From Arthrobacter sp. QXT-31 (lineage in GTDB: Bacteria > Actinomycetota > Actinomycetes > Actinomycetales > Micrococcaceae), in NCBI RefSeq assembly GCF_001969265.1, contig NZ_CP019304.1:4774001-4838000 (forward strand): DNA of 64,000 bases, in the 5' to 3' direction. Shown piece by piece: positions 44,768 through 53,620 of this stretch; the first letter of the stretch is position 1, and each line of letters begins with the position of its first letter. The notes beneath the pieces were generated by a model. That model was not told where the DNA came from, searched no databases, and was given only the letters and a program-made list of their open reading frames with translations. The position numbers were made by a program, and so were the translations under genes.

Positions 44768-45199
44768 TTAGGGAGCAGTAGCTGCCGAGGCTCCGTTGAC
44801 GTTGACGAGCCAGGCGATGCCGAACTTGTCGGTGCACATGCCGAAGATGTCGCCCCACGGTGCCTTGTCCATCGGGACGGTGACGGTGCCGCCGTCGCCG
44901 GACAGTTTGTCGTAGTAGCCGCGCAGTTCGGCCTCGTCGTCGCCGCTGAGCGACACGGAGATGTTGTTTCCCGGCGAGTAGTCCATGGAGTTGGGGGTGT
45001 CGGCCCCCATGAGCACGAGCCCCTTCTCCGTGGTCAGCATCCCGTGCATGATCTTGTCGGTTTCGGCCGGATCGTCACTGGCGTGGAAATCTCCGAACGT
45101 GCTGAGCGCCAGGTCGCCGCCGAAGACGGACTGGTAGAAGGTCAGGGCGTCGCGGGCGTTGTCACGGAAGCTGATGTACGGGTTGAGCAGGGTGGACAC
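44768..45199 (-). CDS. PhnB-like VOC-family protein
   Basis: This protein of about 143 residues has the glyoxalase/bleomycin-resistance fold of the PhnB type: LNPYISFRDNARDALTFYQSVFGG, then MHGMLTTEKGLVLMGAD and the C-terminal APWGDIFGMCTDKFGIAWLVN. PhnB-like proteins have no settled function; the name comes from phosphonate operons. GTG 45199 follows AAGGAG by 8 nt and beats the longer open frame to 45295. A row of GTTCA-type repeats upstream suggests phosphate-linked control. Confidence 0.88.
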   Translation of the reverse strand: MSTLLNPYISFRDNARDALTFYQSVFGGDLALSTFGDFHASDDPAETDKIMHGMLTTEKGLVLMGADTPNSMDYSPGNNISVSLSGDDEAELRGYYDKLSGDGGTVTVPMDKAPWGDIFGMCTDKFGIAWLVNVNGASAATAP

Positions 45200-45279
45200 G
45201 GTAGGTTCTCCTTCGGCTGTACGTGTGGCGCCCGGTGTGCGGCGCCCGGCATTAGACATGTTGCCCGAATCCGGCTGCC

Positions 45280-45320
45280 CTTCATAGGGGTTCACGGAAG
45301 TTCACACGACGTTCATAACC
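45280..45320 (-). promoter_or_regulatory. PHO-box-like GTTCA direct repeats upstream of the VOC gene
   Basis: TTCA words recur at 10-11 nt steps, with units starting at 45280, 45290, 45300 and 45311 (cTTCATAG, GTTCACGG, GTTCACAC, GTTCATAA). On the minus strand the repeats end just before a TATGAA hexamer (45286-45281), the same layout as at pit. A KdpE-type regulator is another possible binder. A separate direct repeat AGGTCAGGG follows at 45323-45350. Confidence 0.5.
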
Positions 45321-45345
45321 GCAGGTCAGGGCTCATAAGAGTAGG

Positions 45346-46020
45346 TCAGGGCCGGAACCGGTATCCGATTCCGGCCTCGGTCAGCAGATGGCGCGGATTG
45401 CCCGTGTCCGCTTCCAGTTTGCGCCGGAGCTGGGCCATGTACACGCGCAGGTAGTTGGCTTCCTTCTCGTAGGCCGGCCCCCACACACTGGCCAGGATCT
45501 CCTGCTGCGTGATCAGCTTCCCCGGATTCCGCACCAGCAGCTCCAGGATGCTCCACTCGGTGGGCGTGAGCCTGACCGGCTCCCCGTTCCGGGTGACCAT
45601 CCGCCGGCCCAGGTCCACGCTGAACTCCGGGGTGTCCACCGTGGACTGGTCGGGACCTTCCGGTGCGCGGCGCAGGAGTGCGCGCAGCCGGGCCAGGAGT
45701 TCTTCCAGCCCGAACGGCTTGGTGATGTAGTCGTCGGCTCCGGCGTCGAGGGCGTCCACCTTGTCCGATGAGCCATGCCGGGCTGAGAGGACCAGGACCG
45801 GGGCTGCGCTCCAGCGGCGGAGCTCGCGGAGGACCGCGGCGCCGTCCATGTCCGGCAGTCCAAGGTCCAGGACAACGAGCTGGGGCGGGTTGCGGGAGGC
45901 GGCGAGCAGCGCTTCCTCACCGTCCGCGGCGGTCTCCACCGTGTAGCCGTGCGCCTGCAGCGTGATCCGCAGGGCCTTCAGCAGGTGCTGGTCGTCGTCG
46001 ACTACGAGGACGCTGCTCAC
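45346..46020 (-). CDS. kdpE: KdpE-like response regulator (OmpR family)
   Basis: This 224-residue protein has a receiver domain with phospho-acceptor Asp52 (LDLGLPDMDG), the acidic pair VVDDD at the start, Lys in ITKPFG and a winged-helix DNA-binding domain (TPTEWSILELLVRNPGKLITQQ, NYLRVYMAQLRRKLE). Closest remembered match is KdpE. Its ATG overlaps the kinase stop by 4 nt. No kdpFABC genes are next to it, so its target is not evident. Confidence 0.88.
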   Translation of the reverse strand: MSSVLVVDDDQHLLKALRITLQAHGYTVETAADGEEALLAASRNPPQLVVLDLGLPDMDGAAVLRELRRWSAAPVLVLSARHGSSDKVDALDAGADDYITKPFGLEELLARLRALLRRAPEGPDQSTVDTPEFSVDLGRRMVTRNGEPVRLTPTEWSILELLVRNPGKLITQQEILASVWGPAYEKEANYLRVYMAQLRRKLEADTGNPRHLLTEAGIGYRFRP

Positions 46021-48014
46021 TGGGCCGCCTTCTGTTGGGAAGCGGCTGGTGAAGCGCCGCGCCGCAATGAATCGGGTCCCATAGAGTCAGGCCCCGTGGA
46101 AAGGGGAAGCCGGATCACCATGGTCAGTCCCCCGCCCGGCGTTTCCTCGGCCGCCAGGCTTCCGCCCATGGCCGAGACGAACCCCCGGGCGACGGCTAGG
46201 CCCAAACCCACACCGGTTGACTGGGAAAGGTCGTCGAGGCGCTGGAAGGGACGGAACATCGCCGGCACGTTCCGGTCCGGCACGCCGCGTCCGTGGTCGA
46301 TGATGCGCAGTTCACCGGCCGGGTGGCCATTGAGGACGGCGCTGCTGAGACCGCCCGCCGCGGAGGTCACGATGATGTCGGAAGCGGGGGCGTACTTGAC
46401 CGCGTTTTCCGCGATGTTGGCGATGACCCGTTCCAGCAGGACCGCGTCGGCATCGACGGCGGGAAGGTTCGGCGGCAGGACCACCCGCACCCTGCCCGGG
46501 GGAAGTCCGTTCAGCGCCGGCGGCACAACATCGAGCCACCGGACGGGCTTCAGGAGGGGGCGTACCGAGTCGGCAGTGATCCTGGACATGTCGAGGAGGT
46601 TCCCCACCAGGCCGTCCAGGCGGTCCGAACATTCGTCGATGGTTTCCAACAGCTCCTGTTTCTCCTTGGGGGTGTACCTGACGGCGGTCTGCAGCAGACC
46701 GCCGACGGCGAGCTTAATGCCGGCCAGCGGCGTGCGGAGATCGTGCGAGACGGCCCGCAGAATGGCGGTCCGCATGGTGTTCCCTTCGGCAAGCCGCAGC
46801 ACCTCCAGGCGGCTCGCGGCGAGCTGCCCGCGCTCCAGCTGGGCGAGCACGTGGGCGGCGAAGGCGCCGAGCAGGCTGCTGTCGGCTGCCGGCACAGCCT
46901 TGCCGAACAGCACCAGCCAGGTGCCGTCGTCGAGCGGTTCCACGGTGTGTTCACCAAACTCCGTGCCGCCCCGTTCAGATTCGGTCAGCTCACCGGCGCT
47001 GGCCAGCAGCCTCCGCCCGGTTTCACCGTCCGCCTTCCGGGGCGCCTGCCGCTCCCCCGAAGCAGGCCGGTCACCCGGAGCAGGCCAGTCACCTGAAGCA
47101 GCGCCGTTCCGAATTGCCGGTCCGCTGAAGACAGCCGCACCGCGGACACCGAAGACGTCCAGTGCCTGTTCCAGGAGGCTGCCCACCGTGTCCTCCGCGC
47201 GGGTGGCTGCGCGGGCGAGTTCTCCGAGTGTGGCTGCCTCGGCGCGGGCCCGGGCGGCTTCCTTGGAGCGCCGGGCGGACCTGTCCACCACACCGGCCAC
47301 AGCCACCGAGACGCCCACGAACACCGCCAGCGAAAAGAGGTCCTGCGGGTCGTGGATGGCCAGGTCACCAACGGGCGGCGTCGAGAAGTAGTTGACCAGC
47401 AGGCTGCTCCAGAGGGCACCCACGACGGCCGGCCACAGACCGCCAACGAGCGCCACGGCCACCGCCCCGGCGAGCTGGACCAGGACTGCGGTGGCCACGC
47501 TGTGCTCGGTGACGGCGAGCGCCAGCTGCAGCAGGACGGGAACGGCGGCTGCCAGCACGAACCCGACGGCGACGCGCACGCGGCCAAGGTTCCGCTGCCG
47601 GCGGCGGCCTGTGCCCCGTCCGGCGAGGGGATGCGGCACCACCTGTACGTCGAGGTCGCCGGCACCGCGGATGATCCTCGCTTCTGTGCCACCGGTAAGG
47701 ATCCTGGCCAGTGGGCGGGCACGTGACTGGCCGATGACCAGGCGGGTGGCGCCAACATGGCCCGCGAACTCCAGGAGCGCTTCGACTGTGTCATGGGCAG
47801 CCACGGTGTGGTAGCTCCCGCCGAGCTCCACTACGAGCCTTCGCTGGGATTCGAGGGCGCTGGTTGATTCAACTGAGGCGCCCTCCGCTGAACGGATGTG
47901 GACGGCGAGCAGTTCGCCGCCGCCGGCACCGTCCAGTGCCTTCATGGCGCGGCGGATCAGGGTCTCCCCCTCAAGGCCTCCCGACAGGCCAATGACGATC
48001 CGTTCCCCTGCCAT
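46017..48014 (-). CDS. kdpD: KdpD-like sensor histidine kinase lacking the N-terminal KdpD domain
   Basis: This 665-residue kinase starts directly with a universal-stress-protein-like domain (ERIVIGLSGG, GATRLVIGQSRARP). It continues with four membrane segments of the DUF4118 type (about 148-242), a GAF-like region, the HisKA His424 (VSHDLRTPLAG) and an HATPase domain (NIAENAVKYAP, DHGRGVP, GVGLGLAVARGF). Full-length KdpD has about 200 more N-terminal residues with a Walker A motif, which are absent here. No kdpFABC genes adjoin the pair. It may sense potassium or ionic strength, or may have been recruited to another signal. Confidence 0.85.
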   Translation of the reverse strand: MAGERIVIGLSGGLEGETLIRRAMKALDGAGGGELLAVHIRSAEGASVESTSALESQRRLVVELGGSYHTVAAHDTVEALLEFAGHVGATRLVIGQSRARPLARILTGGTEARIIRGAGDLDVQVVPHPLAGRGTGRRRQRNLGRVRVAVGFVLAAAVPVLLQLALAVTEHSVATAVLVQLAGAVAVALVGGLWPAVVGALWSSLLVNYFSTPPVGDLAIHDPQDLFSLAVFVGVSVAVAGVVDRSARRSKEAARARAEAATLGELARAATRAEDTVGSLLEQALDVFGVRGAAVFSGPAIRNGAASGDWPAPGDRPASGERQAPRKADGETGRRLLASAGELTESERGGTEFGEHTVEPLDDGTWLVLFGKAVPAADSSLLGAFAAHVLAQLERGQLAASRLEVLRLAEGNTMRTAILRAVSHDLRTPLAGIKLAVGGLLQTAVRYTPKEKQELLETIDECSDRLDGLVGNLLDMSRITADSVRPLLKPVRWLDVVPPALNGLPPGRVRVVLPPNLPAVDADAVLLERVIANIAENAVKYAPASDIIVTSAAGGLSSAVLNGHPAGELRIIDHGRGVPDRNVPAMFRPFQRLDDLSQSTGVGLGLAVARGFVSAMGGSLAAEETPGGGLTMVIRLPLSTGPDSMGPDSLRRGASPAASQQKAAQ

Positions 48015-48115
48015 GACGCCATTCTTTCACCTGGGCACCACCTTTCCATGGCACATGCTGCCCTGCAGAGGCGGCTCGCATGGGGCTGGTGCGTGCACTG
48101 AACGCCGGCCCGCCG

Positions 48116-48121
48116 TAGGCT
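48116..48121 (+). promoter_or_regulatory. -10 element TAGGCT of the YciO gene, leaderless spacing
   Basis: TAGGCT, 6 nt, then ATG 48128, with no Shine-Dalgarno sequence. Confidence 0.6.
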
Positions 48122-48127
48122 CAACGC

Positions 48128-48748
48128 ATGGCGAAATTCTTTGATGTGCACCCCGAGGACCCCCAGCCGCGCGCGATCTCACAGATCGTGGAGCTCCTTC
48201 ATTCAGGCGGGCTGATTGCCTACCCGACGGACTCCTGCTACGCCCTCGGTGCCCAGCTGGGCAACAAGGAGGCGCTGGACAGGATCCGGTCCATCCGCCA
48301 GCTGGACGACAAGCACCATTTCACGCTCGTGTGCCGGGACTTCGCCCAGCTGGGCCAGTTCGTGAACATCGGCAACGACGTGTTCCGCAGCATCAAGTCC
48401 GTCACTCCGGGCAGCTACACGTTCATCCTGCCGGCCACCAAGGAGGTTCCGCGCCGGCTGCTGCACCCGAAGAAGAAGACCGTGGGCGTGCGCATTCCCC
48501 GGCACAACTTCGTCCAGGCGCTGCTGGCCGAGCTCGGCGAACCGCTGCTGTCCAGCACCCTGCTGCTGCCGGACGAGGAGGAGCCGCTGACCCAGGGCTG
48601 GGAAATCAAGGAGCGGCTGGACCATGCGGTGGACGCCGTCATCGACTCCGGCGACACGGGCTCAGAGCCAACCACCGTCGTCGACTTCTCCAGCGGCACC
48701 GCTGAGGTGGTGCGCCGCGGAACCGGCGACCCGTCCCGGTTTGAGTAG
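48128..48748 (+). CDS. YciO/Sua5-family threonylcarbamoyl-AMP synthase-like protein
   Basis: This 206-residue protein has the YrdC/Sua5 fold: GGLIAYPTDSCYALG near residue 29, KHHFTLVCRDFAQLG, PGSYTFILPAT and KTVGVRIPRH. It reads closest to E. coli YciO, whose activity in tRNA t6A synthesis is weaker than that of TsaC, so the true tRNA enzyme may be elsewhere in the genome. It is a single leaderless gene divergent from the sensor kinase. Confidence 0.87.
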   Translation: MAKFFDVHPEDPQPRAISQIVELLHSGGLIAYPTDSCYALGAQLGNKEALDRIRSIRQLDDKHHFTLVCRDFAQLGQFVNIGNDVFRSIKSVTPGSYTFILPATKEVPRRLLHPKKKTVGVRIPRHNFVQALLAELGEPLLSSTLLLPDEEEPLTQGWEIKERLDHAVDAVIDSGDTGSEPTTVVDFSSGTAEVVRRGTGDPSRFE

Positions 48749-48875
48749 CGCCGGCGCCTCTTTGTAGTGGCGGCGTCACGAATTCATTAGCGCGTAATAC
48801 TGGTTCCCCTTGAAGAGGGACGCTCTACACTGAAGTCCACGCTGGGGGTGTGACCTTCTGGGGAAGCAGGACAGC

Positions 48876-51833
48876 ATGGCAATGACGCCACTGGGGCTCT
48901 TCGCCCCCGCACCGCCCGTGACGGGGCTCATGCGTCCACGACTGATCCATGCGCTGCACGGGTCGGCAGAAGCCCGCCTCGGGCTCGTCGTCGCTCCGCC
49001 CGGCGCGGGAAAAACTACACTGCTCTCGCAGTGGGCGGCGCGGAATTTCGAATCAGTGGCCTGGCACAGGGCGCGCCCGGCTGACGCTCAACCCGGGCGG
49101 ATGCTGGCAAAGTTTGCCGCAGCTGTGGCAGCCGCCGTTGGCAAGGAAGGTCCCCGTTCCCTTCCCGAACTCGGGGCTATGGCCCAGGCGCTTACGACCA
49201 CGTTCTGCTTTGTTGTGGACGATTTCCATCTGGTGACCGGCACCTGTGCTGAGGAGGAACTTGAGCATTTACTTTCGTTGAACTGCCAACAAGTTCATTT
49301 CCTCGTAGGAAGCAGACGACCGCTATCCCTCAATCTTGCCCGCTCCGAACTACCGTCATTCGTAAAAGTGGACTCGAACGATCTGCGTTTCAGGGAACCG
49401 GAAGTGGAACAGCTCTTCCGGACCACCTACAAGCAGCCCTTGAGCGCAAGCGGCGTCTACAACCTGACGCAAAGAACCGACGGGTGGGCGGCCGCGCTAC
49501 ATCTTTTCCATCTCGCAACTACGACCCGCTCGGCAGTTGAGCGTCGGCGCGCAGCGGAGTCACTTGATTCCGTCCCCCGCTATGCACACGACTATCTGCG
49601 GAACCACTACTTCGCGGATGTCCCGCATAGATTGGTACGGTTGCTGAGGCATACGTGTCTGTTAGACAAGCTAACGCCTTCGCGGTGCAACACTCTGCTC
49701 GGCGCCCTCGACAGCGCCTCCCTTCTCCACGAGGCTGCACATCTTGGGATTGTCACGAGCGAGGATGGTGGGGCCGCGTTCAGACTGCCGGAAGCAGTAA
49801 GAAGATACTTGGTATCAACCCTTGGCGATGAGGGCACCGACGCACCAAAAGATATCGCTCACCGCACAGCCCTGCTCCTTGAGCAGGAGCGTGATTACCG
49901 CGGAGCCCTTCAGATACTGGCGGATGCCGGGGACTGGGACCTTGTTCGGGCAGCGATGGAACGTGCTGGCCATCAGGCATTCCGGGCCGGCACCTGTGGG
50001 TGGGTGAGGGGCGCCCCTGCGGCGTTGCTCCGGAAAGACCCCCTCCTAAATTTGGCGGAGGCGCGGCGGCTCTTGGATGACGGCTACCCAAGGAAAGCGT
50101 GGATGGCTGTGGCAGAATTCCCGCAAACTTCAGCAGGGGAGATCTGGTACGAGGCGGCCGCAGACCTTCAACGAGCCGCTGCGGACTGGACGGGAGATCA
50201 GCGCGGCTCATCAGGTGGGCCATTCAGCACTCTTCGTGCAGCTCTGCGTGGCAGTCCTGCGTTGGCAGCGCGGTCGTCGAACGGGCGCGACAGCGCGGAG
50301 GACACGTTGGCGTGCGGCATAGCGCTGCTTATTGCCGGGGACCAGCGGAGCGCTTTGCCACTACTCCGGCGTTTTGCCGAGCAACAGGGCGAAGATTCGC
50401 TGGCCGGCTTGGGCGCACAACTAGCCCTGGCCGTTTTTGCGCAAGTACCCGCAGCCCCCGGGCTCGACGTGCTGTCTGAAGAGATAGATGCGGTTCAGCG
50501 CCGTGCGGAGCGTTTGGGGTTTAGCTGGCTGGCCCGCGTTGCGCGGGGAGTTCTGTCTGCGCAGTCGGGGAAGGCAGGCTGCCAATTGGCTGTTCGGTCA
50601 GCGATCCAGGACTGCGAGCAGAAGGGGGACGACTGGGGTGCTGCGCTAATCGCGGCCGCCGCCGCTCTCGGGCGCCTTCGCACCGGAAGGTCCGACTACG
50701 CGGCCCTTGAAGCCCTCACGGACGGATTCCGCAAGCTTGAAGCTAGCAGCCTTGAGGCATGGGCTCTGTCTGCGCGGGCCCTTGTGGCTGCCGCGCAGGA
50801 TCTGCCTGATGCCCTTGAGGAGGCAAGCGCGGCCGAGGCCTTTGCACGCACCGCAGACGTGCCCGGTGCCCGAGCCGTTGCCTACGCTGCCATCGCCCGG
50901 CTGAAGCCCGATCAGTTTGGGGAACTGATGGAGACCGCTGCCGAAACGGCCACTTCTGCGGGTTTCGTGTGCCGCCCGTGGACGTGGGCAGCTTTGGGAC
51001 CGGGGATGGAAGCCGCCCCAGCCACACCGGCGCAGCAGGCAGCCCCGATACTTAGCCAGTCGACTGCCCCGAGTGCCGGCTCTGCCCCTCGACCGGCGTT
51101 GGACGTCCGATGTTTTGGGGAATTCTCCCTCCGTGCCGACGGCGTCGACATCGACTTGTCACGCGTACGCCCACGGGCCCGCACTGTCCTGAGGATTCTT
51201 TCGCTCAATGCCGGACGCCCCGTCCATCGCGACCGCTTGGCCGCGACGCTCTGGCCAGACCTGGATGCTCCATCCGCACTGCACAACCTGCAGGTGAGCG
51301 TATCGAGTCTTCGCCGCGCTCTGCAGCCGGCCGGGATGGCAGGCGATTGTCAGCTTCTCGCACGCCGCGGTGAGGCTTACGTGCTGGTTCTGGATGTCAG
51401 GTCCAGGGTTGATCTCCTGGAGTTTGACCAGGCTGTACGCCAAGCCGCACTTGCCAGGTCGGCGCGTGACTTGGAGACTGCGGCCGCGATTCTGCACCGC
51501 GCCGTCGGCTTGTACGCCGGGGAAGTCCTGCCGGAGGATGGCCCGGCAGAGTGGCTGGCTGACACGCGCGAAAGGTACCGGCTGCACGCGGCCGAGGCGG
51601 CTACCGCGCTCGCGGTCCTCGAACTCGCCCTCGGCAACCCGGCCAATGCCGCTGCCGCCGCAGCGCGAAGTGTCGAGATCGACCCTTGGCGGGACGAGTC
51701 CTGGCGGACACTCATCAATGTGTACCGGTCCTCCGGCGACGTGGCTGCAGCCGAGCGGGCTGAGCGCCGCTACCAGGGCATGCTGAATGCGTTGGGTGTG
51801 CCTTCCGACCTTCGGCGTGAATCGGGCGGGTAA
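48876..51833 (+). CDS. large STAND ATPase - BTAD (SARP-like) transcriptional regulator
   Basis: This 985-residue protein has an N-terminal MalT-like STAND ATPase (Walker A APPGAGKTTLL at residues 40-50, Walker B FVVDDFHLV near 110). Helical repeats follow. From about 725 comes an OmpR-type winged helix with a bacterial transcriptional activator domain (LDVRCFGEFSLRADG, RDRLAATLWPDLD, SVEIDPWRDESWRTLI). Such proteins activate secondary-metabolite or secretion loci. It faces the contractile injection genes, with a 5-nt gap to the zinc-ribbon gene, and probably controls them. Its first half uses noticeably more A/T-ending codons than its neighbours. Confidence 0.88.
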   Translation: MAMTPLGLFAPAPPVTGLMRPRLIHALHGSAEARLGLVVAPPGAGKTTLLSQWAARNFESVAWHRARPADAQPGRMLAKFAAAVAAAVGKEGPRSLPELGAMAQALTTTFCFVVDDFHLVTGTCAEEELEHLLSLNCQQVHFLVGSRRPLSLNLARSELPSFVKVDSNDLRFREPEVEQLFRTTYKQPLSASGVYNLTQRTDGWAAALHLFHLATTTRSAVERRRAAESLDSVPRYAHDYLRNHYFADVPHRLVRLLRHTCLLDKLTPSRCNTLLGALDSASLLHEAAHLGIVTSEDGGAAFRLPEAVRRYLVSTLGDEGTDAPKDIAHRTALLLEQERDYRGALQILADAGDWDLVRAAMERAGHQAFRAGTCGWVRGAPAALLRKDPLLNLAEARRLLDDGYPRKAWMAVAEFPQTSAGEIWYEAAADLQRAAADWTGDQRGSSGGPFSTLRAALRGSPALAARSSNGRDSAEDTLACGIALLIAGDQRSALPLLRRFAEQQGEDSLAGLGAQLALAVFAQVPAAPGLDVLSEEIDAVQRRAERLGFSWLARVARGVLSAQSGKAGCQLAVRSAIQDCEQKGDDWGAALIAAAAALGRLRTGRSDYAALEALTDGFRKLEASSLEAWALSARALVAAAQDLPDALEEASAAEAFARTADVPGARAVAYAAIARLKPDQFGELMETAAETATSAGFVCRPWTWAALGPGMEAAPATPAQQAAPILSQSTAPSAGSAPRPALDVRCFGEFSLRADGVDIDLSRVRPRARTVLRILSLNAGRPVHRDRLAATLWPDLDAPSALHNLQVSVSSLRRALQPAGMAGDCQLLARRGEAYVLVLDVRSRVDLLEFDQAVRQAALARSARDLETAAAILHRAVGLYAGEVLPEDGPAEWLADTRERYRLHAAEAATALAVLELALGNPANAAAAAARSVEIDPWRDESWRTLINVYRSSGDVAAAERAERRYQGMLNALGVPSDLRRESGG

Positions 51834-51838
51834 GAGTG

Positions 51839-53044
51839 CTACCGGCCGGTGAACTGTAAACCTGCGATGAATACCGCTTTGGCGGTGGTACTCGTAGGCT
51901 CCAGGATCGTAAGCCGAACAGTTTCAACGTGGTCGGCGCCCACATAAAAGCCATGCCTTTTCCCGTTATTCGGCAATTCGATTGCGGGGTAAATCTCTTG
52001 ATACAACCCGGCCTTGGCCCCCTTATGATGCACGGAAATCAGAATCTTCGACGGCTGCTGTTCCCCGGCTGGGGGGACGTACGTGGACGGTTGGCCCGTG
52101 ATGAAGACGTAAACCAGGCGAATGTCCTCCCTAAACTTGGCCTCGAGGAAGTTCGCGTTCTTTCCTCTCTTAAGCTGTGCTGCCCAGTAGGTGTCCACAA
52201 AGGAGTCGGTCGCGAGTTCAGGCCTTCGGCTGTCATCAATTCTCCCTGACGCTACCGTAGATAGGGGTTTCTTGTGATCATTGAGAATTTCATCAAGGAT
52301 CCTCTGCGGCGCACCGCTAATCGCCTCCCTATTGGCACTCGCCGCGCCGCCTGTAAGCCCGAGTACCGCCAGGAAGACTACGAATCGGACTGGGAATCGC
52401 CGGGACTTCGACAAGGGCCGGGTGCCCGCTGGCAACACCTTTTGGCTTTGCCGTCCAAACAGTAGGGTCCACCACGACTGACTCGGGTCGGCTTCGACAA
52501 CGGGTTCGGGTGGCACCAGGCTGGCAACACACCGCCGGCAGAAGTTTTGATCGGCCTTATTTCGTGTACCGCATGTCGGGCAAACCAGCGGACCAGCGTC
52601 AGGGGAAGGCCCGTGGTTTCCGCGACGCCTTGGCGGGCCATTCGCGATCCGCTCGCCTGGCTGTACTGGGGCTGGCTCCTCGCCGACGGTTGATACGGGC
52701 TCCGTAGGTGCAGCTCCGGCGGGAGCCCTACGTTGCCCGATGACGACGTCTTTGTCGCCGCTCTGATGGGCAACTCCCCCGCCGGACTTACCACTGCCCA
52801 TGACCCACCTTGGTCCACTTTCCGGTCCGCCTGGATGGTCATTCTTACCGCCACCTGAAGGGACAGGAATCTGCGGAAGCCTCTCAGTCTGCGGAGAAGT
52901 TGGGGACCCACGATGAGGTTCGATGGTCGACGGCTTGTTCCCGGGGCCTTCCTGCTTTGCCTGCCAGCCGAGATAGGCGCCGCAGGAACCGCAAAAGCTT
53001 TCATCGTCAGCATTGCGCGCGCTGCATTCGCCACAGATCAGCAC
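51839..53044 (-). CDS. zinc-ribbon membrane protein with C-terminal discoidin-like domain
   Basis: This 401-residue protein has two four-cysteine zinc ribbons (Cys4/7/18/21 and Cys155/158/169/172) separated by a Pro/Gly-rich disordered stretch. One membrane segment (about 217-238) and an extracytoplasmic C-terminal domain of about 160 residues (LATDSFVDTYWAAQLKRG, YVGADHVETVRLTILEP) follow. The last part resembles the galactose-binding/discoidin-like domains found after zinc ribbons in actinobacteria. It lies 8 nt after the tail gene, at the end of the injection operon. It might anchor or sense the apparatus at the membrane. Confidence 0.75.
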   Translation of the reverse strand: MLICGECSARNADDESFCGSCGAYLGWQAKQEGPGNKPSTIEPHRGSPTSPQTERLPQIPVPSGGGKNDHPGGPESGPRWVMGSGKSGGGVAHQSGDKDVVIGQRRAPAGAAPTEPVSTVGEEPAPVQPGERIANGPPRRRGNHGPSPDAGPLVCPTCGTRNKADQNFCRRCVASLVPPEPVVEADPSQSWWTLLFGRQSQKVLPAGTRPLSKSRRFPVRFVVFLAVLGLTGGAASANREAISGAPQRILDEILNDHKKPLSTVASGRIDDSRRPELATDSFVDTYWAAQLKRGKNANFLEAKFREDIRLVYVFITGQPSTYVPPAGEQQPSKILISVHHKGAKAGLYQEIYPAIELPNNGKRHGFYVGADHVETVRLTILEPTSTTAKAVFIAGLQFTGR

Positions 53045-53052
53045 TGCATCTC

Positions 53053-53619
53053 CTAGTCTTCCTTGGAGGAACTGGCCGATGAAAGCACTTCAACGGTGTG
53101 GGGAACGTGGGCTGGCTTCACAGAACTGATGATGCGCTCGAGCCGGGGCACGCTGACGTCCTTGGCGGCGTCGGCGTAAACCTTTACGTGCAGCTTCGCT
53201 GTGGCCTGGCCCGGGAGGTCTGCGCCGGGCGTCTGGGACCAGGCCGCACCGCCGCTGTCCTCGATGACGACGTCCCGGACTCCGCCGACGGCGAGCCGGA
53301 CGGCATCGGCCAGGCCCGGGACCGTTCCGCGGCGCCGATGGATTTCTGCTGCATGGGCGACGACGTCCCGCCGTTGGTCCGTGGACCAGGAATCATGAAC
53401 CCTGACCCCCACCCAGTCGGCCAGCCAGTCCAGGAAGTCCTCGGGCGCCAGTCGTGGATCCAGATAACATGCCAGCCCGTCCAGCGTGGTGAAGACCGGG
53501 GCGAGCGCATCGTCGAAAGCCAGCAGAAACCGCTGCAGGAAGGCGTCCTCCTGCAGTACCGCCGGAAGGCGGGAGGCCAGCGGTACTGCGCTGCCCAAGC
53601 CGGGCACCATGCCACGCAT
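53053..53619 (-). CDS. contractile injection system tail protein (TIGR02242/gpI-like)
   Basis: This 188-residue protein has the tail-protein-I features LPAVLQEDAFLQRFLLAFDDALAPV, FLDWLADWVGV and RRDVVAHAAEIHRRRGTVPGL. In phage-tail-like machines it joins the baseplate wedge to the outer parts. The frame is open to 53688, but ATG 53619 with AAGGA upstream is the natural start and comes just after the baseplate J stop (TGAGATG). It is co-transcribed with the baseplate genes. Confidence 0.88.
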   Translation of the reverse strand: MRGMVPGLGSAVPLASRLPAVLQEDAFLQRFLLAFDDALAPVFTTLDGLACYLDPRLAPEDFLDWLADWVGVRVHDSWSTDQRRDVVAHAAEIHRRRGTVPGLADAVRLAVGGVRDVVIEDSGGAAWSQTPGADLPGQATAKLHVKVYADAAKDVSVPRLERIISSVKPAHVPHTVEVLSSASSSKED

Positions 53620-53620
53620 C

